The notes under the pieces: model-generated
Databases searched by the model: none
The model's input: only the letters and a program-made list of their open reading frames with translations
What the model was told of the DNA's origin: nothing
In this document: piece after piece, positions 1 through 10,781 of the stretch
How positions within the stretch are numbered: position 1 is the stretch's first letter
Layout: the number at the start of each line of letters is the position of its first letter
Translations under genes and position numbers: made by a program
NCBI GenBank assembly: GCA_934045905.1
Contig: OW203766.1
Location: 16,300,309 to 16,364,308, forward strand
Length of the DNA stretch: 64,000 nt
Origin: Leuctra nigra
Lineage: Eukaryota > Arthropoda > Insecta > Plecoptera > Leuctridae
Reading direction: 5' to 3'

Positions 1-470
1 TGACGGTAGCTATATTTACACTGTAGTAGAACAGTGACTGACTTCTGAGGGATGATTTGGATGGTTATTGGGGCCCCGAAACGGTTTCAATGATTTTAAA
101 AAGTGAGTTGAAGTGACTTATAGAGAAATAAATTAACTGTGGGGAAACACAGTAATTATTATGGGAAATTACCTCAGGCTTGGTAACAAGAGAAATGGCA
201 GTAGGAAACGTCACTGATTTTTTTTAAAAACATACCGAAACGTTTCTAAAATTTTGATCAGAGTATGGAAAATACAGAATATTCGAATAAGGAACGTAGG
301 AAATTGGATAAACTACTTAAAAATCACCTTTGATAAGAACATGTTATATCCGTATAAATCTATATATAACACCCATCTTGGGACGAAGAAATTTGCATAA
401 TATGAACGAAATTAAAAACTTGTATGTATCCAAGAAGGCACGTCGTTGAAGTGTTGGTATGACCAAAGTA
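1..470. other. AT-rich non-coding stretch
   Basis: No gene, repeat or RNA feature is recognised here. Short open frames run into the tandem-repeat unit that begins near 480 and have no coding character. Confidence 0.5.
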
Positions 471-481
471 TGACGATGGAG

Positions 482-702
482 TTAGACGGCCCTGAGGTAG
501 GCGATGAGAGGGTAAGGCCGATTGCGCGATGTGAAATGAGAGGCGCCCGGGGATAATCACCGACCAGGGCGATGAACGTCTTGGAAGATCGCCACCAGAG
601 ATCGCCTCCTGTCACGCAGCCAGGGGTGCCCAGCACGGCGTTGTGGCGGCTCTGAGGTGGACGATGAGAGGCAGGCGATGTGAAATGAGAGGCGCCCGGG
701 GA
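482..702. repeat. Detached copies of the 151 bp tandem repeat
   Basis: This holds about one and a half units of the satellite that continues at 1084, including GACCAGGGCGATGAACG, the GCCACCAGAGATC segment and GCGCCCGGGG. It is split from the main array by the MITE at 703-1083. The unit at the left edge is more diverged, as is usual for an array end. Open frames across it only reflect the repeat. Confidence 0.85.
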
Positions 703-1083
703 GCGAGAATTGAATTGCAGTTAAGTTCGTAAATGGAGTTATTTTTCAGCCAAGGAGTAAGGGTGGTAAAACGTCACTCACAATCATGACGTCGATCTTG
801 CTGAGCTGATCAGCTGTTATGAAATGTCATTGTCTTTGCTCAGCTGTTTAATTTGAATAATGAAATGGCATTGCCTTCTTTTTCAATTTTCTTTCAATTG
901 ATGTTACATGAAGATAATGTATATTTAAATAATTGAAATGGAGTTAAGCAAAAGCGAAATAAGTGACCTAGAGGTGTGGAAGCATTTTACATTCAATTAA
1001 GTATGATAGCGGTCGACTGCACTCGTTTCTCATTGGTTAATTTTTAACCCCATTTACGAACTTAACTGCAATTCAATTCTCGC
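703..1083. mobile_element. MITE 1, 381 bp, 34 bp perfect TIRs, 9 bp TSD
   Basis: The element starts GCGAGAATTGAATTGC and ends with the exact reverse complement. The terminal inverted repeats are 34 bp with no mismatch. It is flanked on both sides by GCCCGGGGA (694-702 and 1084-1092), a 9 bp target site duplication, and sits inside one unit of the surrounding satellite. No ORF is seen. A 9 bp duplication fits a non-autonomous MULE-type element. It is related to the element at 10782-11161. Confidence 0.9.
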
Positions 1084-2060
1084 GCCCGGGGATAATCACC
1101 GACCAGGGCGATGAACGTCTTGGAAGATCGCCACCAGAGATCGCCTCCTGTCACGCCGCCAGGGGTGTCCAGCACGGCGTTGTCGCGGCCCTGAGGTGGG
1201 CGATGAGAGGGCAGGCGATGTGAAGTGAGAGGCGCCCGGGGATAATCACTGACCAGGGCGACGAACGACTTGGAAGATCGCCACCAGAGATCGCCTCCTG
1301 TCACGCCGTCAGGGGTGTCCAGCACGGCGTTGTCGCGGCCCTGAGGTGGGCGATGAGAGGGTCAGGCGATGTGAAATGAGAGGCGCCCGGGGATAATCAC
1401 CGACCAGGGCGATGAACGTCTTGGAAGATCGCCACCAGAGATCGCCTCCTGTCACGCAGACAGAGGTGTCCAGCACGGCGTTGTCGCGGCCCTGAGGTGG
1501 GCGATGAGAGGGTCAGGCGATGTGAAATGAGAGACGCCCCGGGGATAATCACCGACCAGGGCGATGAACGTCTTGGAAGATCGCCTCCTGTCACGCAGAC
1601 AGAGGTGTCCAGCACGGCGTTGTCGCGGCCCTGAGGTGGGCTATGAGAGGGTCAGGCGATTTGAAATGAGAGGCGCCCGGTGATAATCACCGACCAGGGC
1701 GATGAACGTCTTGGAAGATCGCCACCAGAGATCGCCTCCTGTCACGCAGCCAGGGGTGTCCAGCACGGCGTTGTCGCGGCCCTGAGGTGGGCGATGAGAG
1801 GGTCAGGCGATGTGAAATGAGAGGCGCCCCGGGGATAATCACCGACCAGGGCGATGAACGTCTTGGAAGATCGCCTCCTGTCACGCCGCCAGGGGTGTCC
1901 AGCACGGCGTTGTCGCGGCCCTGAGGTGGGCGATGAGAGGGTCAGGCGATGTGAAATGAGAGGCGCCCGGGGATAATCACCGACCAGGGCGATGAACGTC
2001 TTGGAAGATCGCCACCAGAGATCGCCTCCTGTCACGCAGACAGAGGTGTCCAGCACGTGG
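1084..2060. repeat. Tandem array of 151/152 and 138 bp units
   Basis: The motif GACCAGGGCGATGAACG recurs at about 1101, 1251, 1402, 1554, 1692, 1844 and 1982, so spacings are 150-152 or 138. The 138 bp form lacks 13 bp (GCCACCAGAGATC) lost between two GATCGCC direct repeats. Long and short units alternate in the right half, a two-unit higher-order repeat. On the minus strand the unit reads CACCTCAG followed by a GC-rich open stretch (VLDTPGCVTGGDLWW...), which could derive from an exon, but no family is recognised. Open frames of up to 104 residues are read-through of the repeat. Confidence 0.9.
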
Positions 2061-3700
2061 CGACAGCATCCTTCAGGATCTCTCTGTCACTCGACGTCGT
2101 CATTGAAGATCAATACCAGCTCCAGAAGACATAACAATTCCAAGATAAATTCAAATCAAGTCGAGGAAATAACTGTCCATGAACAGTTTGATATGAATTT
2201 GTAATATAAAAGTTATCAGTGATGCTTGAGGAAACTTTGCGGTGTTGTCAAACTTACAAATCAATGTTCTGTTTTTCAAAACTCATTTCTCGAAGAAATG
2301 CTTGCAGTAAATGGGTCATTTATCTTAGTTCGGAGCGGGCAGCGCTTCTATCCAGAACCAATATTACTTATTTTTGTGTACATTCATTAATATGAATTAC
2401 TCCCATCCAGAATAGATTGATTCCTTGATATTGCAAGTTTTAGTTACTAATACTAACTGTTACTAATAATGAAACCTGGGCAAATAAATTTAGTTATTTT
2501 TATGCGAACATAAGATTGTATGATGAAATGTTTGATACACGATGTATTGTCTGTAATGGGCCCAGAAGAATATTCGAATATAGGAATCGAAACGGTTTAC
2601 ATGATAATTTTAATAAATATTAAGTACGACGAATCATCCCAATGATATTACTCTTCAACAGTTGAATAGTCACGAGAGTTTTGTCGTTTCCGACAGCTAG
2701 TGTGAAGTATGTGCGAATGAGCTTTCCAAGTTCCTCTTAAAACATCGTCTACGTGAAAGCTCTTCGCTCATTGGCTGCGGCCGGCCATTAAATACCCAAT
2801 CAATATCGATTATCAGTGAAACAACGTTTGATGAGAGGTTTGGACCTCAACTAATTCAATAATAGAGGTCTGAGGAGTCACGATCCTTCACTCAAGTCTC
2901 ACGTTGAGATTGATTGATTGCGAGGATTGTAAAGTCCAAGTCGGAGTTTGCGGAGCGACGAATCGGATGGATGACAATGAGAGATAAGTAATTACGCGAT
3001 ACAGGTTGATACGGCCACCGGGGCATATTGATCGGACAAATCAAATCAAATCGAACTTCGGTTTCTGTGCCAAGGCCGTTCTTTACAAAAGTCCGTCAGA
3101 TCTTCAACTAAAGAAAGATGGATGTTTATTCTCGAGATATATCCGTAGAGGAAATGTTCAACTTGATCAAATCAAGTGAAGTCTTCTGTTAAAAACGTAA
3201 ATCGTGAATCCATTGTGAAGGGGGGCAATGGGCAATTCCTAAAAGTATCAGAGTGGCTCTGGTTTCTGAAATAATTCATATGCAGTCTGATTTCCAGATT
3301 GACGTGTGTAGCGTAAGTCGTAACCCATTGTTAATCGTTAATGGTACGTGGAAATCGAAAAGCAAGTAAAATTTTCTTAGAAACCATGCCACCATCTTGA
3401 TAGCACACAGAATAGCTGTGATTCTCTGCTTTTTGTCGATATTTTATAGTTAATGGGTACCGGTGAAATTGTATAGGTTCCAGAGATATCTTTAGTACGA
3501 AGAGGAATCACTCATATTACAAAAATACATCGATTTACCTCAATAAAGTTATAAATAAAGTTTTTGTTTTGGCCAACAAAATGTCCGTCCTCATGTGGAA
3601 AATGCAATAATTTTGTATTTCTGATATAAAACAAAAGAAGATCGTGCAATCTATGCATTCCGTTTGGTGAACATTCACAACAAATTCGCAAAGTTGATGA
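2061..3700. other. Non-coding stretch without recognised features
   Basis: About 1.6 kb of AT-rich sequence follows the array. No coding exon, RNA gene or repeat family is recognised on either strand. Confidence 0.5.
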
Positions 3701-3704
3701 CGGG

Positions 3705-4140
3705 ATGGTCACCCCTGAGCCTCCACGCTTATTGCAGTGTTGCCACATATATTCCTCGTCGTCGCCCCATGTTGCTCACCCCTGAGCCGCCCTCGCATAT
3801 GCCAGTGTTGCCAGATATCTTCCCTCATGTTGGTCACCCCTGAGCCCCCCTCGCATATGCCAGTGTTGCCAGATACCCATGCTGGTCACCCCTGAGCCGC
3901 CCTCGCATATGCCAGTGTTGCCAGATATCTTCCCTCATGTTGGTCACCCCTGAGCCGCCCTCGCATATGCCAGTGTTGCCAGATACCCATGCTGGTCACC
4001 CCTGAGCCGCCCTCGCATATGCCAGTGTTGCCAGATATCTTCCTCGTCGTCGCCCCAAGTTGCTCACCCCTGAGCCGCCCTCGCATATGCCAGTGTTGCC
4101 AGATATCTTCCCTCATGTTGGTCACCCCTGAGCCGCCCAC
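3705..4140. repeat. Tandem array of 58 and 52 bp units
   Basis: TCACCCCTGAGCC recurs at about 3709, 3776, 3834, 3886, 3944, 3996, 4064 and 4122. Each unit also contains CATATGCCAGTGTTGCCAGATA. Spacings are 67, 58, 52, 58, 52, 68 and 58, so two variants (ending in TCTTCCCTCATGTTGG or in CCCATGCTGG) alternate, and a longer variant carries CTCGTCGTCGCCCC. A half copy is left at about 4198-4232. The open frames over this stretch are repeat read-through, not genes. Confidence 0.9.
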
Positions 4141-4232
4141 GCACGACGGTCATCAGCCAAGATGTCTACTGCAAATACAGACTTGGCTACACGCACATGC
4201 CGGTGTTGCCAGATATCTTCCCCGTCGTCGCC

Positions 4233-4671
4233 CAATAGCGGACTCGCACTCTCATCGCGAGGTTGACGTCACAACACCGCAGACCCTCGGCGATGACGGT
4301 TTCAACATGAGGCCAATATTACAAACTAATATTAATTCACTACCGACCGAAATTATTCTTTGTCATAGGACAGCAATACAATGAAAAACATCAGACCGAA
4401 TAATTCAATATGTTATAGAATGCTGACCGGAGGGGCATTAATTAATTTCATTTCATTCAGGCTGAACTCATCTCATTATCATATGGCTACATTGCAGACA
4501 AAATGTAATGAATTTAGTAATAGAATACGGGCCCGGGAGGCAAACTCTTGGTCATCATTGATTTGAAACCATGAACACCGTTTGATTATTCATTAGTTGA
4601 AAACTTCGATTTAAAACACAGGTAGAATCAAAACAAACTCGTCCCCAGTTAGTTCAGGCTTGATGTCGCCG
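4233..4671. other. Short non-coding stretch between two arrays
   Basis: No feature is recognised. The sequence becomes AT-rich again after the 58/52 bp array. Confidence 0.45.
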
Positions 4672-4908
4672 ACACATGTTGTAGTGTCACATGACTGTGT
4701 GTGGTGGTGTCACATGACTGTGTGTGGTAGTGTCACATGACTGAGTGTACTAGTGTCACATGACTGTGTGTGGTGGTGTCACATGACTGTGTGTGCTAGT
4801 GTCACATGACTGTGTGTAGTAGTGTCACATGACTGAGTGTACTAGTGTCACATGACTGAGTGTACTAGTGTCACATGACTGTGTGCAGTAGTGTCACATG
4901 ACTCTCTA
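4672..4908. repeat. 24 bp tandem array, each unit with a CACATG E-box
   Basis: The unit is about AGTGTCACATGACTGTGTGT plus 4 bases, repeated roughly ten times with small changes (GTGTGTGGTG, GAGTGTACT, GTGTGCAGT). Every unit keeps TCACATGA, which contains the E-box CACATG. The array is a minisatellite; whether the E-boxes bind a bHLH factor cannot be told from the sequence. Confidence 0.88.
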
Positions 4909-5899
4909 CATTCTGATTGGTTGACAAAGTCCAGACGATGTGGAAGGAGAGAGGAACAGAACACGAATAGCGCATCCACCTTCGCACCGTCCCCAGACAC
5001 GTCTGGAGCGAACAAGCAGCGAAACAGCCAATCAAATGCCAGGGAAAGAGGTGTTATCGCTACATAGCCAGGATGTGTCAAACAGCAGATTGTCTCCCAG
5101 GAGATCTTTTATCTTCTCTTTATTGCGGGGAGGGGGGGAGACGAGATGACACGTGACGTGTCGTTAGACCACGTGACATGTGAAGCGTCACGACGCTCGA
5201 TACACACAAAGTGGCCTCATTATGTCGGGCGTCGCGCAGGGCGAGGGTCTCGCGCAGGGCGTCGCACGTGATTCGTTGCAGCTTGACCAAAAGAAGAAGC
5301 CAAGTGCATGCGGACTGTAGAACATGAACATCCGCAGTCACCGCTTGATCGTGCAAGAGCAAAGTATTTACAATAAATGTAAAGAGAGGTTATGAAATCT
5401 TCAGAACCAGAGTGGGTTTCCCCAGTTATTCAAACATCCCCGTTTGGTGTAATATTCTGGACAAAGTACATTTTAAGAAGTTCTGATTGAACCTTTCTAT
5501 GTACACTTGGCCAAAGTAAAAACAGTACACGACCGAAATGGATTGGCTGCCGGTCAGGTTCCTTGACAGTCAATCCTTGTCAATACCAACGAAGCTCGCC
5601 TACTTGAGCAATGACGCGTTCATCGGATTCATCGGATGATGCCATTCAATCTTTATCATCCAATCCGTTTCTTTTGATCGCCATTTCTACTTTAGCCCAG
5701 TGTACATGCCACATATTTATATTCATCGTAATACAGAAATCAAATGAAGTCATTTCTTTACCAAGAAAATAAATGTACTTTTTATAAATTTTGACGCTGA
5801 TCTTAGACATCTTTCGATAGTGTATAAAAAAAATGTTAACACGCATTCACTTCATTTTATCAACTTCTTCTAAGGTGACATCTCACTAGTGAATTTCGT
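4909..5899. other. Non-coding stretch
   Basis: Nothing recognised as a gene. The part at 5220-5280 is locally GC-rich with repeated GGGCGTCGCGCAGGGCGAG-like wording. Short open frames on both strands lack family resemblance. Confidence 0.4.
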
Positions 5900-6175
5900 C
5901 TCGGCTAGACCTGCGTCGCCGGAAACGACGCCGGAGGAGGATGACAAACGACGTCGCCGCTGTTTATGTCGTCGGCGTCGGTTGTAAAGCCGCGTCGCTC
6001 GCGGCTGACGGCAGACTATCGCCCATGAAGATCAAACTGCGTCGCTTCCCACGCGGAGCCACGAGATTCATCTCGATGGGTGATGCTGTGCGCTGCACTT
6101 GACGTGCGAGGAGTTTACAGCGCTTCACGTCAGCACATCGCCTGGCTTGATGTGTCGAGTTGCTCAAGAACAACG
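5900..6175. other. CpG-dense patch
   Basis: A 270 bp island rich in CG dinucleotides (GACGCCGG, GACGTCGCCG, GTCGGCGTCGG, CGCGTCGCTCGCGG) stands out from AT-rich surroundings. A 69-codon minus-strand frame crosses it but has no recognisable domain. It could be a regulatory element or a first exon; I cannot distinguish these. Similar patches occur near 7510-7760, 15560-15735, 28260-28420 and 53500-53600. Confidence 0.4.
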
Positions 6176-6649
6176 TGCAGTGTTGAATGTTTAACGAAAT
6201 ACGTCATAAATGTGATGTGTTAGGCCCTTTCCATGTCCTTCAGTAACAATCAACTTATTTAAGAGTTATTTTGGCTTCGAATACTTAAGAGGGATCAAAT
6301 ACGAGAGCTCCACTATTTTACTTCCAAAAATTTAGCATTAGTGAGATAGTAAAATAGTGATCAAATAGTGAAAAAAATTTATAAAAAGTGGCCTAAAAGC
6401 AACCAAAATTATTTGAATATATCGTTTTTTAATCATAAATCATGGTTGACGTCATGGATAGAAATCAAGCCTTATAAAAGGATCGACATTTGAATTCTGT
6501 CGAGTTTTCGCTCAGTTTGCCTTCAAGAAAGATACTATAGGATCATTTAAAGAACGCTATAAAAACAGTAGTAAATAAGTAGGTATCAAATATAGCATAA
6601 AAAGTTGATATATAGATGTTTTTAATTTATGATTGAAATTTGAAAGAAG

Positions 6650-6993
6650 TGGAACAGTGGCTAGTGGAAGCCCTGGAATCCCCTCGAGTGAGAAATGTAG
6701 CTCAGTATGACAAGGATCCTTCGGGATTCCCTTCACGCTATGGAACAATGCGGCGTCGTTCTCTGCGTCGGTAACAATCAAGACTGGAGGCGTCGAGCAA
6801 ATGACCACCGGTCAGCGCGGTCTTGTCCGTGTACATCGGCGTCCTCATCCTCCTTAGTCAATTCCAGGAGGTTCAGCAGCAGTACGATCAGAGTGCGTGG
6901 GCGTGATGAAGCAATGTTCAGGTAGTCGTTGACGAGGAGCTCGTAATCACATCGGGGACCGGAGACGCAGCATTCAGATGAGAGATGAGGCAT
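6650..6993 (-). other. Unassigned coding-like segment
   Basis: On the minus strand two overlapping frames have coding-like composition: one from 6993 to 6778 (contains CDYELLVNDYLNIASS and a run of leucines, then acidic KEDEDAD) and another from about 6800 to 6650 (contains PVLIVTDAENDAALFHS). Base composition is richer in GC than the flanks. No convincing splice sites join them and no family is recognised. It may be a diverged exon or pseudogene fragment, or chance. Confidence 0.2.
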
Positions 6994-7500
6994 AAGACGT
7001 AGTGGAATAATTAGTTTGACAAGAGAGCTCGATTGAACAATTGTTTACGCTAGGGAGCTCAAGAGTTTAAGTTCAGAGCGGTACACTGCCTGAGCCGAGT
7101 TGCACCGTAATTGTAGCACAGTTGTACAGAGATGAAAAGAATATCTCGATGATTCTTTTTTAAAAAGCAATGCACCACGTTTTGCTGTTGAGAATGAAGT
7201 TTTCAAGAGAGAACTTTTCAACATTTGCTCGCTCGAAATGTCGATTCGGTTTCAGCGAAATGTTTGAAGAGTTTGAAAATACAGCATTTTGAATCTAAAA
7301 CCTCGCTTGAAGGTTACAAGTGTCTACTTGAAGGAGGAAACATCTTTTCAAACTCAATGTGAGTGATGCATTATATTGTGATATAATCTTCCAGTATTGA
7401 AGAGTCAAGACTAATCACACTGATATCCTAGCTCAGCATCTTCGCCACAAACTTCTTTCCCCGTCGAGCAAAATCCAGAACATTCCAAATCCGATAACTC
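6994..7500. other. Non-coding stretch
   Basis: AT-rich, with no feature recognised. Confidence 0.4.
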
Positions 7501-7509
7501 CATCGGGCC

Positions 7510-7760
7510 GTGGCGTATCAGCGAGCGCGCGTTACGGAAGAATAGAAAGAAACTTATCGAGAATCAGCATCCCACATCTTCTCTCTTCTCGCGGACGTCA
7601 CTTAGTCAAGCGACTTACATTTGGCGATGACAGGTCGCGTCACAAAGCCGTCGTCGCCGATCACAGATCGTCGCAGATCGCATTCAAAGCGAGCGCGGGG
7701 AGTGACAAGACACGCGGGAGAAGATTTGCGGGCGGCGGGAAAAGCTGCCGGTTAAGAGCC
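7510..7760. other. CpG-dense patch
   Basis: GC-rich stretch with repeated CGTCGTCGCCGATC, CGTCGCAGATCGC and GCGAGCGCGGGG wording. It shows no open frame of note and resembles the patch at 5900-6175. Confidence 0.35.
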
Positions 7761-8520
7761 ACTCAGATATGAGCGACGGGAAGAAAAACCGATGGAGAAA
7801 TATACACAAAACCGACCTTTCTTCGTACAAGAACCCTTCTTCACTCGAGCAAAAAAGCGGTTATGTATTTCCGGTTTTATTTATGGCAGCAATTTTTCGT
7901 TTGAACGTAGTCAAAATGTACATCAGTGGTCGACGGGAACACCGGTTGGAGGTGATAGTCGGTGGAAATAAAACGGGAGCTTTTTGTTTGAACTCAATAA
8001 TTTACATAGAAGTACGTAATTTCGCTTGAACGCAATCAATACTGAACGTTCATTATTACGGAAGCATTTTGAGGAACTAAAATTAAAACAATCAAAGTAG
8101 TTAAGTTTGAACAATGTATAAAACTTAATCGACAGTGTTTCTCTACCTTCTATAACTGAATTATTTTATCAGGCAGTTTCATTTGTTAATGTAATTGTGT
8201 GGAAGAGGGTTGCAAAGTGACGTAAAAGCTTTGCGGTAAACAAGAGCTGGCGTGGCCGAGACAGACGGCGTGACCTTGACGGCGCACTGCCTTCTGGAAC
8301 CCGCGGCGAGCTTCCAACATGGCGGCCAATTACTCGAGACCTCTCCTCTCATGCGTGGGCTACACACCTGAGCCACAAGAGCTTTTCGATGATTACCTAG
8401 CGAGATAGCAGACTTTCGGTGGATTAACTTTAGCGACGTTTCTCTTAGAACTGACTCATCTTGCTCGGGGAATCCAGTATGTAATTGCCGGGATTAATTC
8501 ATTGTTTTCACGAGCTTTAT
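7761..8520. other. Non-coding stretch
   Basis: No gene recognised. A GC-rich segment at about 8240-8350 contains CCAACATGGCGGCC but no supported exon. Confidence 0.4.
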
Positions 8521-8745
8521 TGTTTTATATCAGCAATGCAAATAATTTAAGTTTTCTCCCGAGGACGGATATCATGTTGGCACGTTGACGGGTCAGATTT
8601 AACTTATAAAAAGCGGTAAAACGATGTAGTTTTGAAATGTTCGAGATTCCTCTTCGTATTAAATCAAATATCGCAAAAAATGACAGAATCACATCTATTC
8701 TGAACAGTGCCAGATGGTGGCAACAATGAGATATTGTCACGTGCA
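8521..8745. repeat. Dispersed repeat, copy A (partner at 47114-47395)
   Basis: The blocks TTTATATCAGCAATGC, AAGTTTTCTCCC, AGGACGGA, CACGTTGACG, AACAATGAGAT and TGTCACGTGCAAACT occur in the same order here and at 47114-47395 on the same strand. Identity is moderate, with an insertion of about 50 bp in the second copy. No ORF is present. It is probably an old non-autonomous element. Confidence 0.7.
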
Positions 8746-9062
8746 AACTTGGAATAGATGGCCAGAATATCAGAAGATGATGATATTAGTAAGTAGCAAA
8801 ACTTAATTTACTATTTTTTCGCAATTGTAAGAAGAGTGATATTATAATCTATAACTCCAAATGATGACGATTTGAAATTAAGAAATGTATGTGGAATGAT
8901 AGTGAAAGAGTTTAAGGAATGTAATTTCTCGAACTGCACTGGAGATTTTCCTTCTATTTGTTAACTCTTCTCACAAGTCATCCACGAAATATGAACGGAA
9001 AAGTGATGAATATCGTTGAACATTTGTCGCTAGAAGTAGTATAGAATAATGCTGTAACTCAC

Positions 9063-9197
9063 GCTTCTATTGCTTTGTTCCAGTTGATGATGTAGCCGGA
9101 CAACACGAACGACTCGATGTTGACGACGTGGATGTTGCCGCGCTCCGTGCCGACATAGAGCCACTTGCTCTGCAGCGGCAGGTGGATGCAGGTGATC
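9063..9197 (-). CDS. Tomosyn exon (WD40 propeller), 135 bp
   Basis: This internal exon encodes ITCIHLPLQSKWLYVGTERG followed by NIHVVNIESFVLSGYIIN and WNKAIE. That is the conserved amino-terminal WD40 region of tomosyn (syntaxin-binding protein 5, Lgl family), a cytosolic protein that binds syntaxin/SNAP-25 and restrains vesicle priming at synapses. The acceptor is ...GTGCCCTCAG|G and the donor GAAGC|GTGAGT. The exon starts in phase 2 and ends in phase 2 (1 base, 44 codons, 2 bases), which joins exactly to the exon at 13272-13454. Intron 9198-13271 is 4.07 kb. The next downstream exon is not found in 1-9062 and may lie outside the window. Family identification is firm; the exon is partial by nature. 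Confidence 0.92.
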
Positions 9198-10722
9198 CTG
9201 AGGGCACACAACACTCTTAATCCTGAGGGAAGACGTAGAGCCACTTGCTCTGGATGCAGGTGATCCTGAGGGCACACAACACTCTTAATCCTGAGGGAAG
9301 ACGTAGAGCCACTTGCTCTGGATGCAGGTGATCCTGAGGGCACACAACACTCTTAATCCTGAGGGAAGACGTAGAGCCACTTGCTCTGGATGCAGGTGAT
9401 CCTGAGGGCACACAACACTCTTAATCCTGAGGGAAGACGTAGAGCCATTTGCTCAGGATGCAGGTGATCCTGAGGGCACACAACACTCTTAATCCTGAGG
9501 GAAGACGTAGAGCCATTGCTCTGGATGCAGGTGATCCTGAGGGCACACAACACTTTTAATCCTGAGGAAAGACGTAGAGCCACTTGCTCTGGATGCAGGT
9601 GATCCTGAGGGCACACAACACTCTTAATCCTGAGAGAAGACGTAGAGCCACTTGCTCTGGATGCAGGTGATCCTGAGGGCACACAACACTCTTAATCCTG
9701 AGGGAAGACGTAGAGCCATTGCTCTGGATGCAGGTGATCCTGAGGGCACACAACACTCTTAATCCTGAGGGAAGACGTAGAGCCATTTGCTCAGGATGCA
9801 GGTGATCCTGAGGGCACACAACACTCTTAATCCTGAGGGAAGACGTAGAGCCATTGCTCTGGATGCAGGTGATCCTGAGGGCACACAACACTCTTAATCC
9901 TGAGGGAAGACGTAGAGCCACTTGCTCTGGATGCAGGTGATCCTGAGGGCACACAACACTCTTAATCCTGAGGGAAGACGTAGAGCCATTGCTCTGGATG
10001 CAGGTGATCCTGAGGGCACACAACACTCTTAATCCTGAGGGAAGACGTAGAGCCATTTGCTCAGGATGCAGGTGATCCTGAGGGCACACAACACTCTTAA
10101 TCCTGAGGGAAGACGTAGAGCCATTTGCTCAGGATGCAGGTGATCCTGAGGGCACACAACACTCTTAATCCTGAGGGAAGACGTAGAGCCATTGCTCTGG
10201 ATGCAGGTGATCCTGAGGGCACACACCACTCTTAATCCTGAGGGAAGACGTAGAGCCACTTGCTCTGGATGCAGGTGATCCTGAGGGCACACAACACTCT
10301 TAATCCTGAGGGAAGACGTAGAGCCACTTGCTCTGGATGCAGGTGATCCTGAGGGCACACAACACTCTTAATCCTGAGGGAAGACGTAGAGCCATTGCTC
10401 GGGATGCAGGTGATCCTGAGGGCACACAACACTTTTAATCCTGAGGAAAGACGTAGAGCCACTTGCTCTGGATGCAGGTGATCCTGAGGGCACACAACAC
10501 TCTTAATCCTGAGAGAAGACGTAGAGCCACTTGCTCTGGATGCAGGTGATCCTGAGGGCACACAACACTCTTAATCCTGAGGGAAGTCGTAGAGCCACTT
10601 GCTCTGGATGCAGGTGATCCTGAGGGCACACAACACTCTTAATCCTGAGGGAAGACGTAGAGCCACTTGCTCTGGATGCAGGTGATCCTGAGGGCACACA
10701 ACACTCTTAATACTAAGGGAAG
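9198..10722 (-). repeat. 68 bp satellite derived from the tomosyn exon start and its splice acceptor
   Basis: About 22 head-to-tail units of 66-68 bp lie in the intron directly upstream (minus-strand sense) of the exon at 9063-9197. Read on the minus strand, each unit is TGTGTGCCCTCAG|GATCACC, then TGCATCCAGAGCAAGTGG, CTCTACGT, then CTTCCCTCAGGATTAAGAG. The first part matches the exon's acceptor and codons for ITCI..QSKWLYV, missing the 12 bases for HLPL. Units start near 9252, 9320, 9388, 9457, 9523 and so on to 10674. Three variants (CCACTTGCTCTGG, CCATTTGCTCAGG, CCATTGCTCTGG on the plus strand) are interspersed. Read-through frames of up to 177 residues here are not genes. From any unit acceptor the tomosyn frame reads ITCIQSKWLYVFPQD and then stops. 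Confidence 0.93.
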
Positions 10723-10781
10723 ATGACTGAACATCGGACCACAGGAAACATAGAGGTTCACATATTAGAGTAGCCCGGGAT

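Noticed and set aside
412..2056. Open frames of 66-104 residues over the first array
   Set aside because: Repeat read-through; same peptide in several frames and copies, with no start or splice support.
3886..4384. 131-residue plus-strand and 84-residue minus-strand frames
   Set aside because: Produced by the 58/52 bp tandem repeat.
3705..4908. CRISPR-like appearance of the 58/52 bp and 24 bp arrays
   Set aside because: There are no unique spacers between units, and the window is eukaryotic.
6473..6520. TATA box with an arthropod initiator (TATAAAAGG ... CTCAGTTT)
   Set aside because: Spacing of about 41 bp is longer than usual and no gene start follows.
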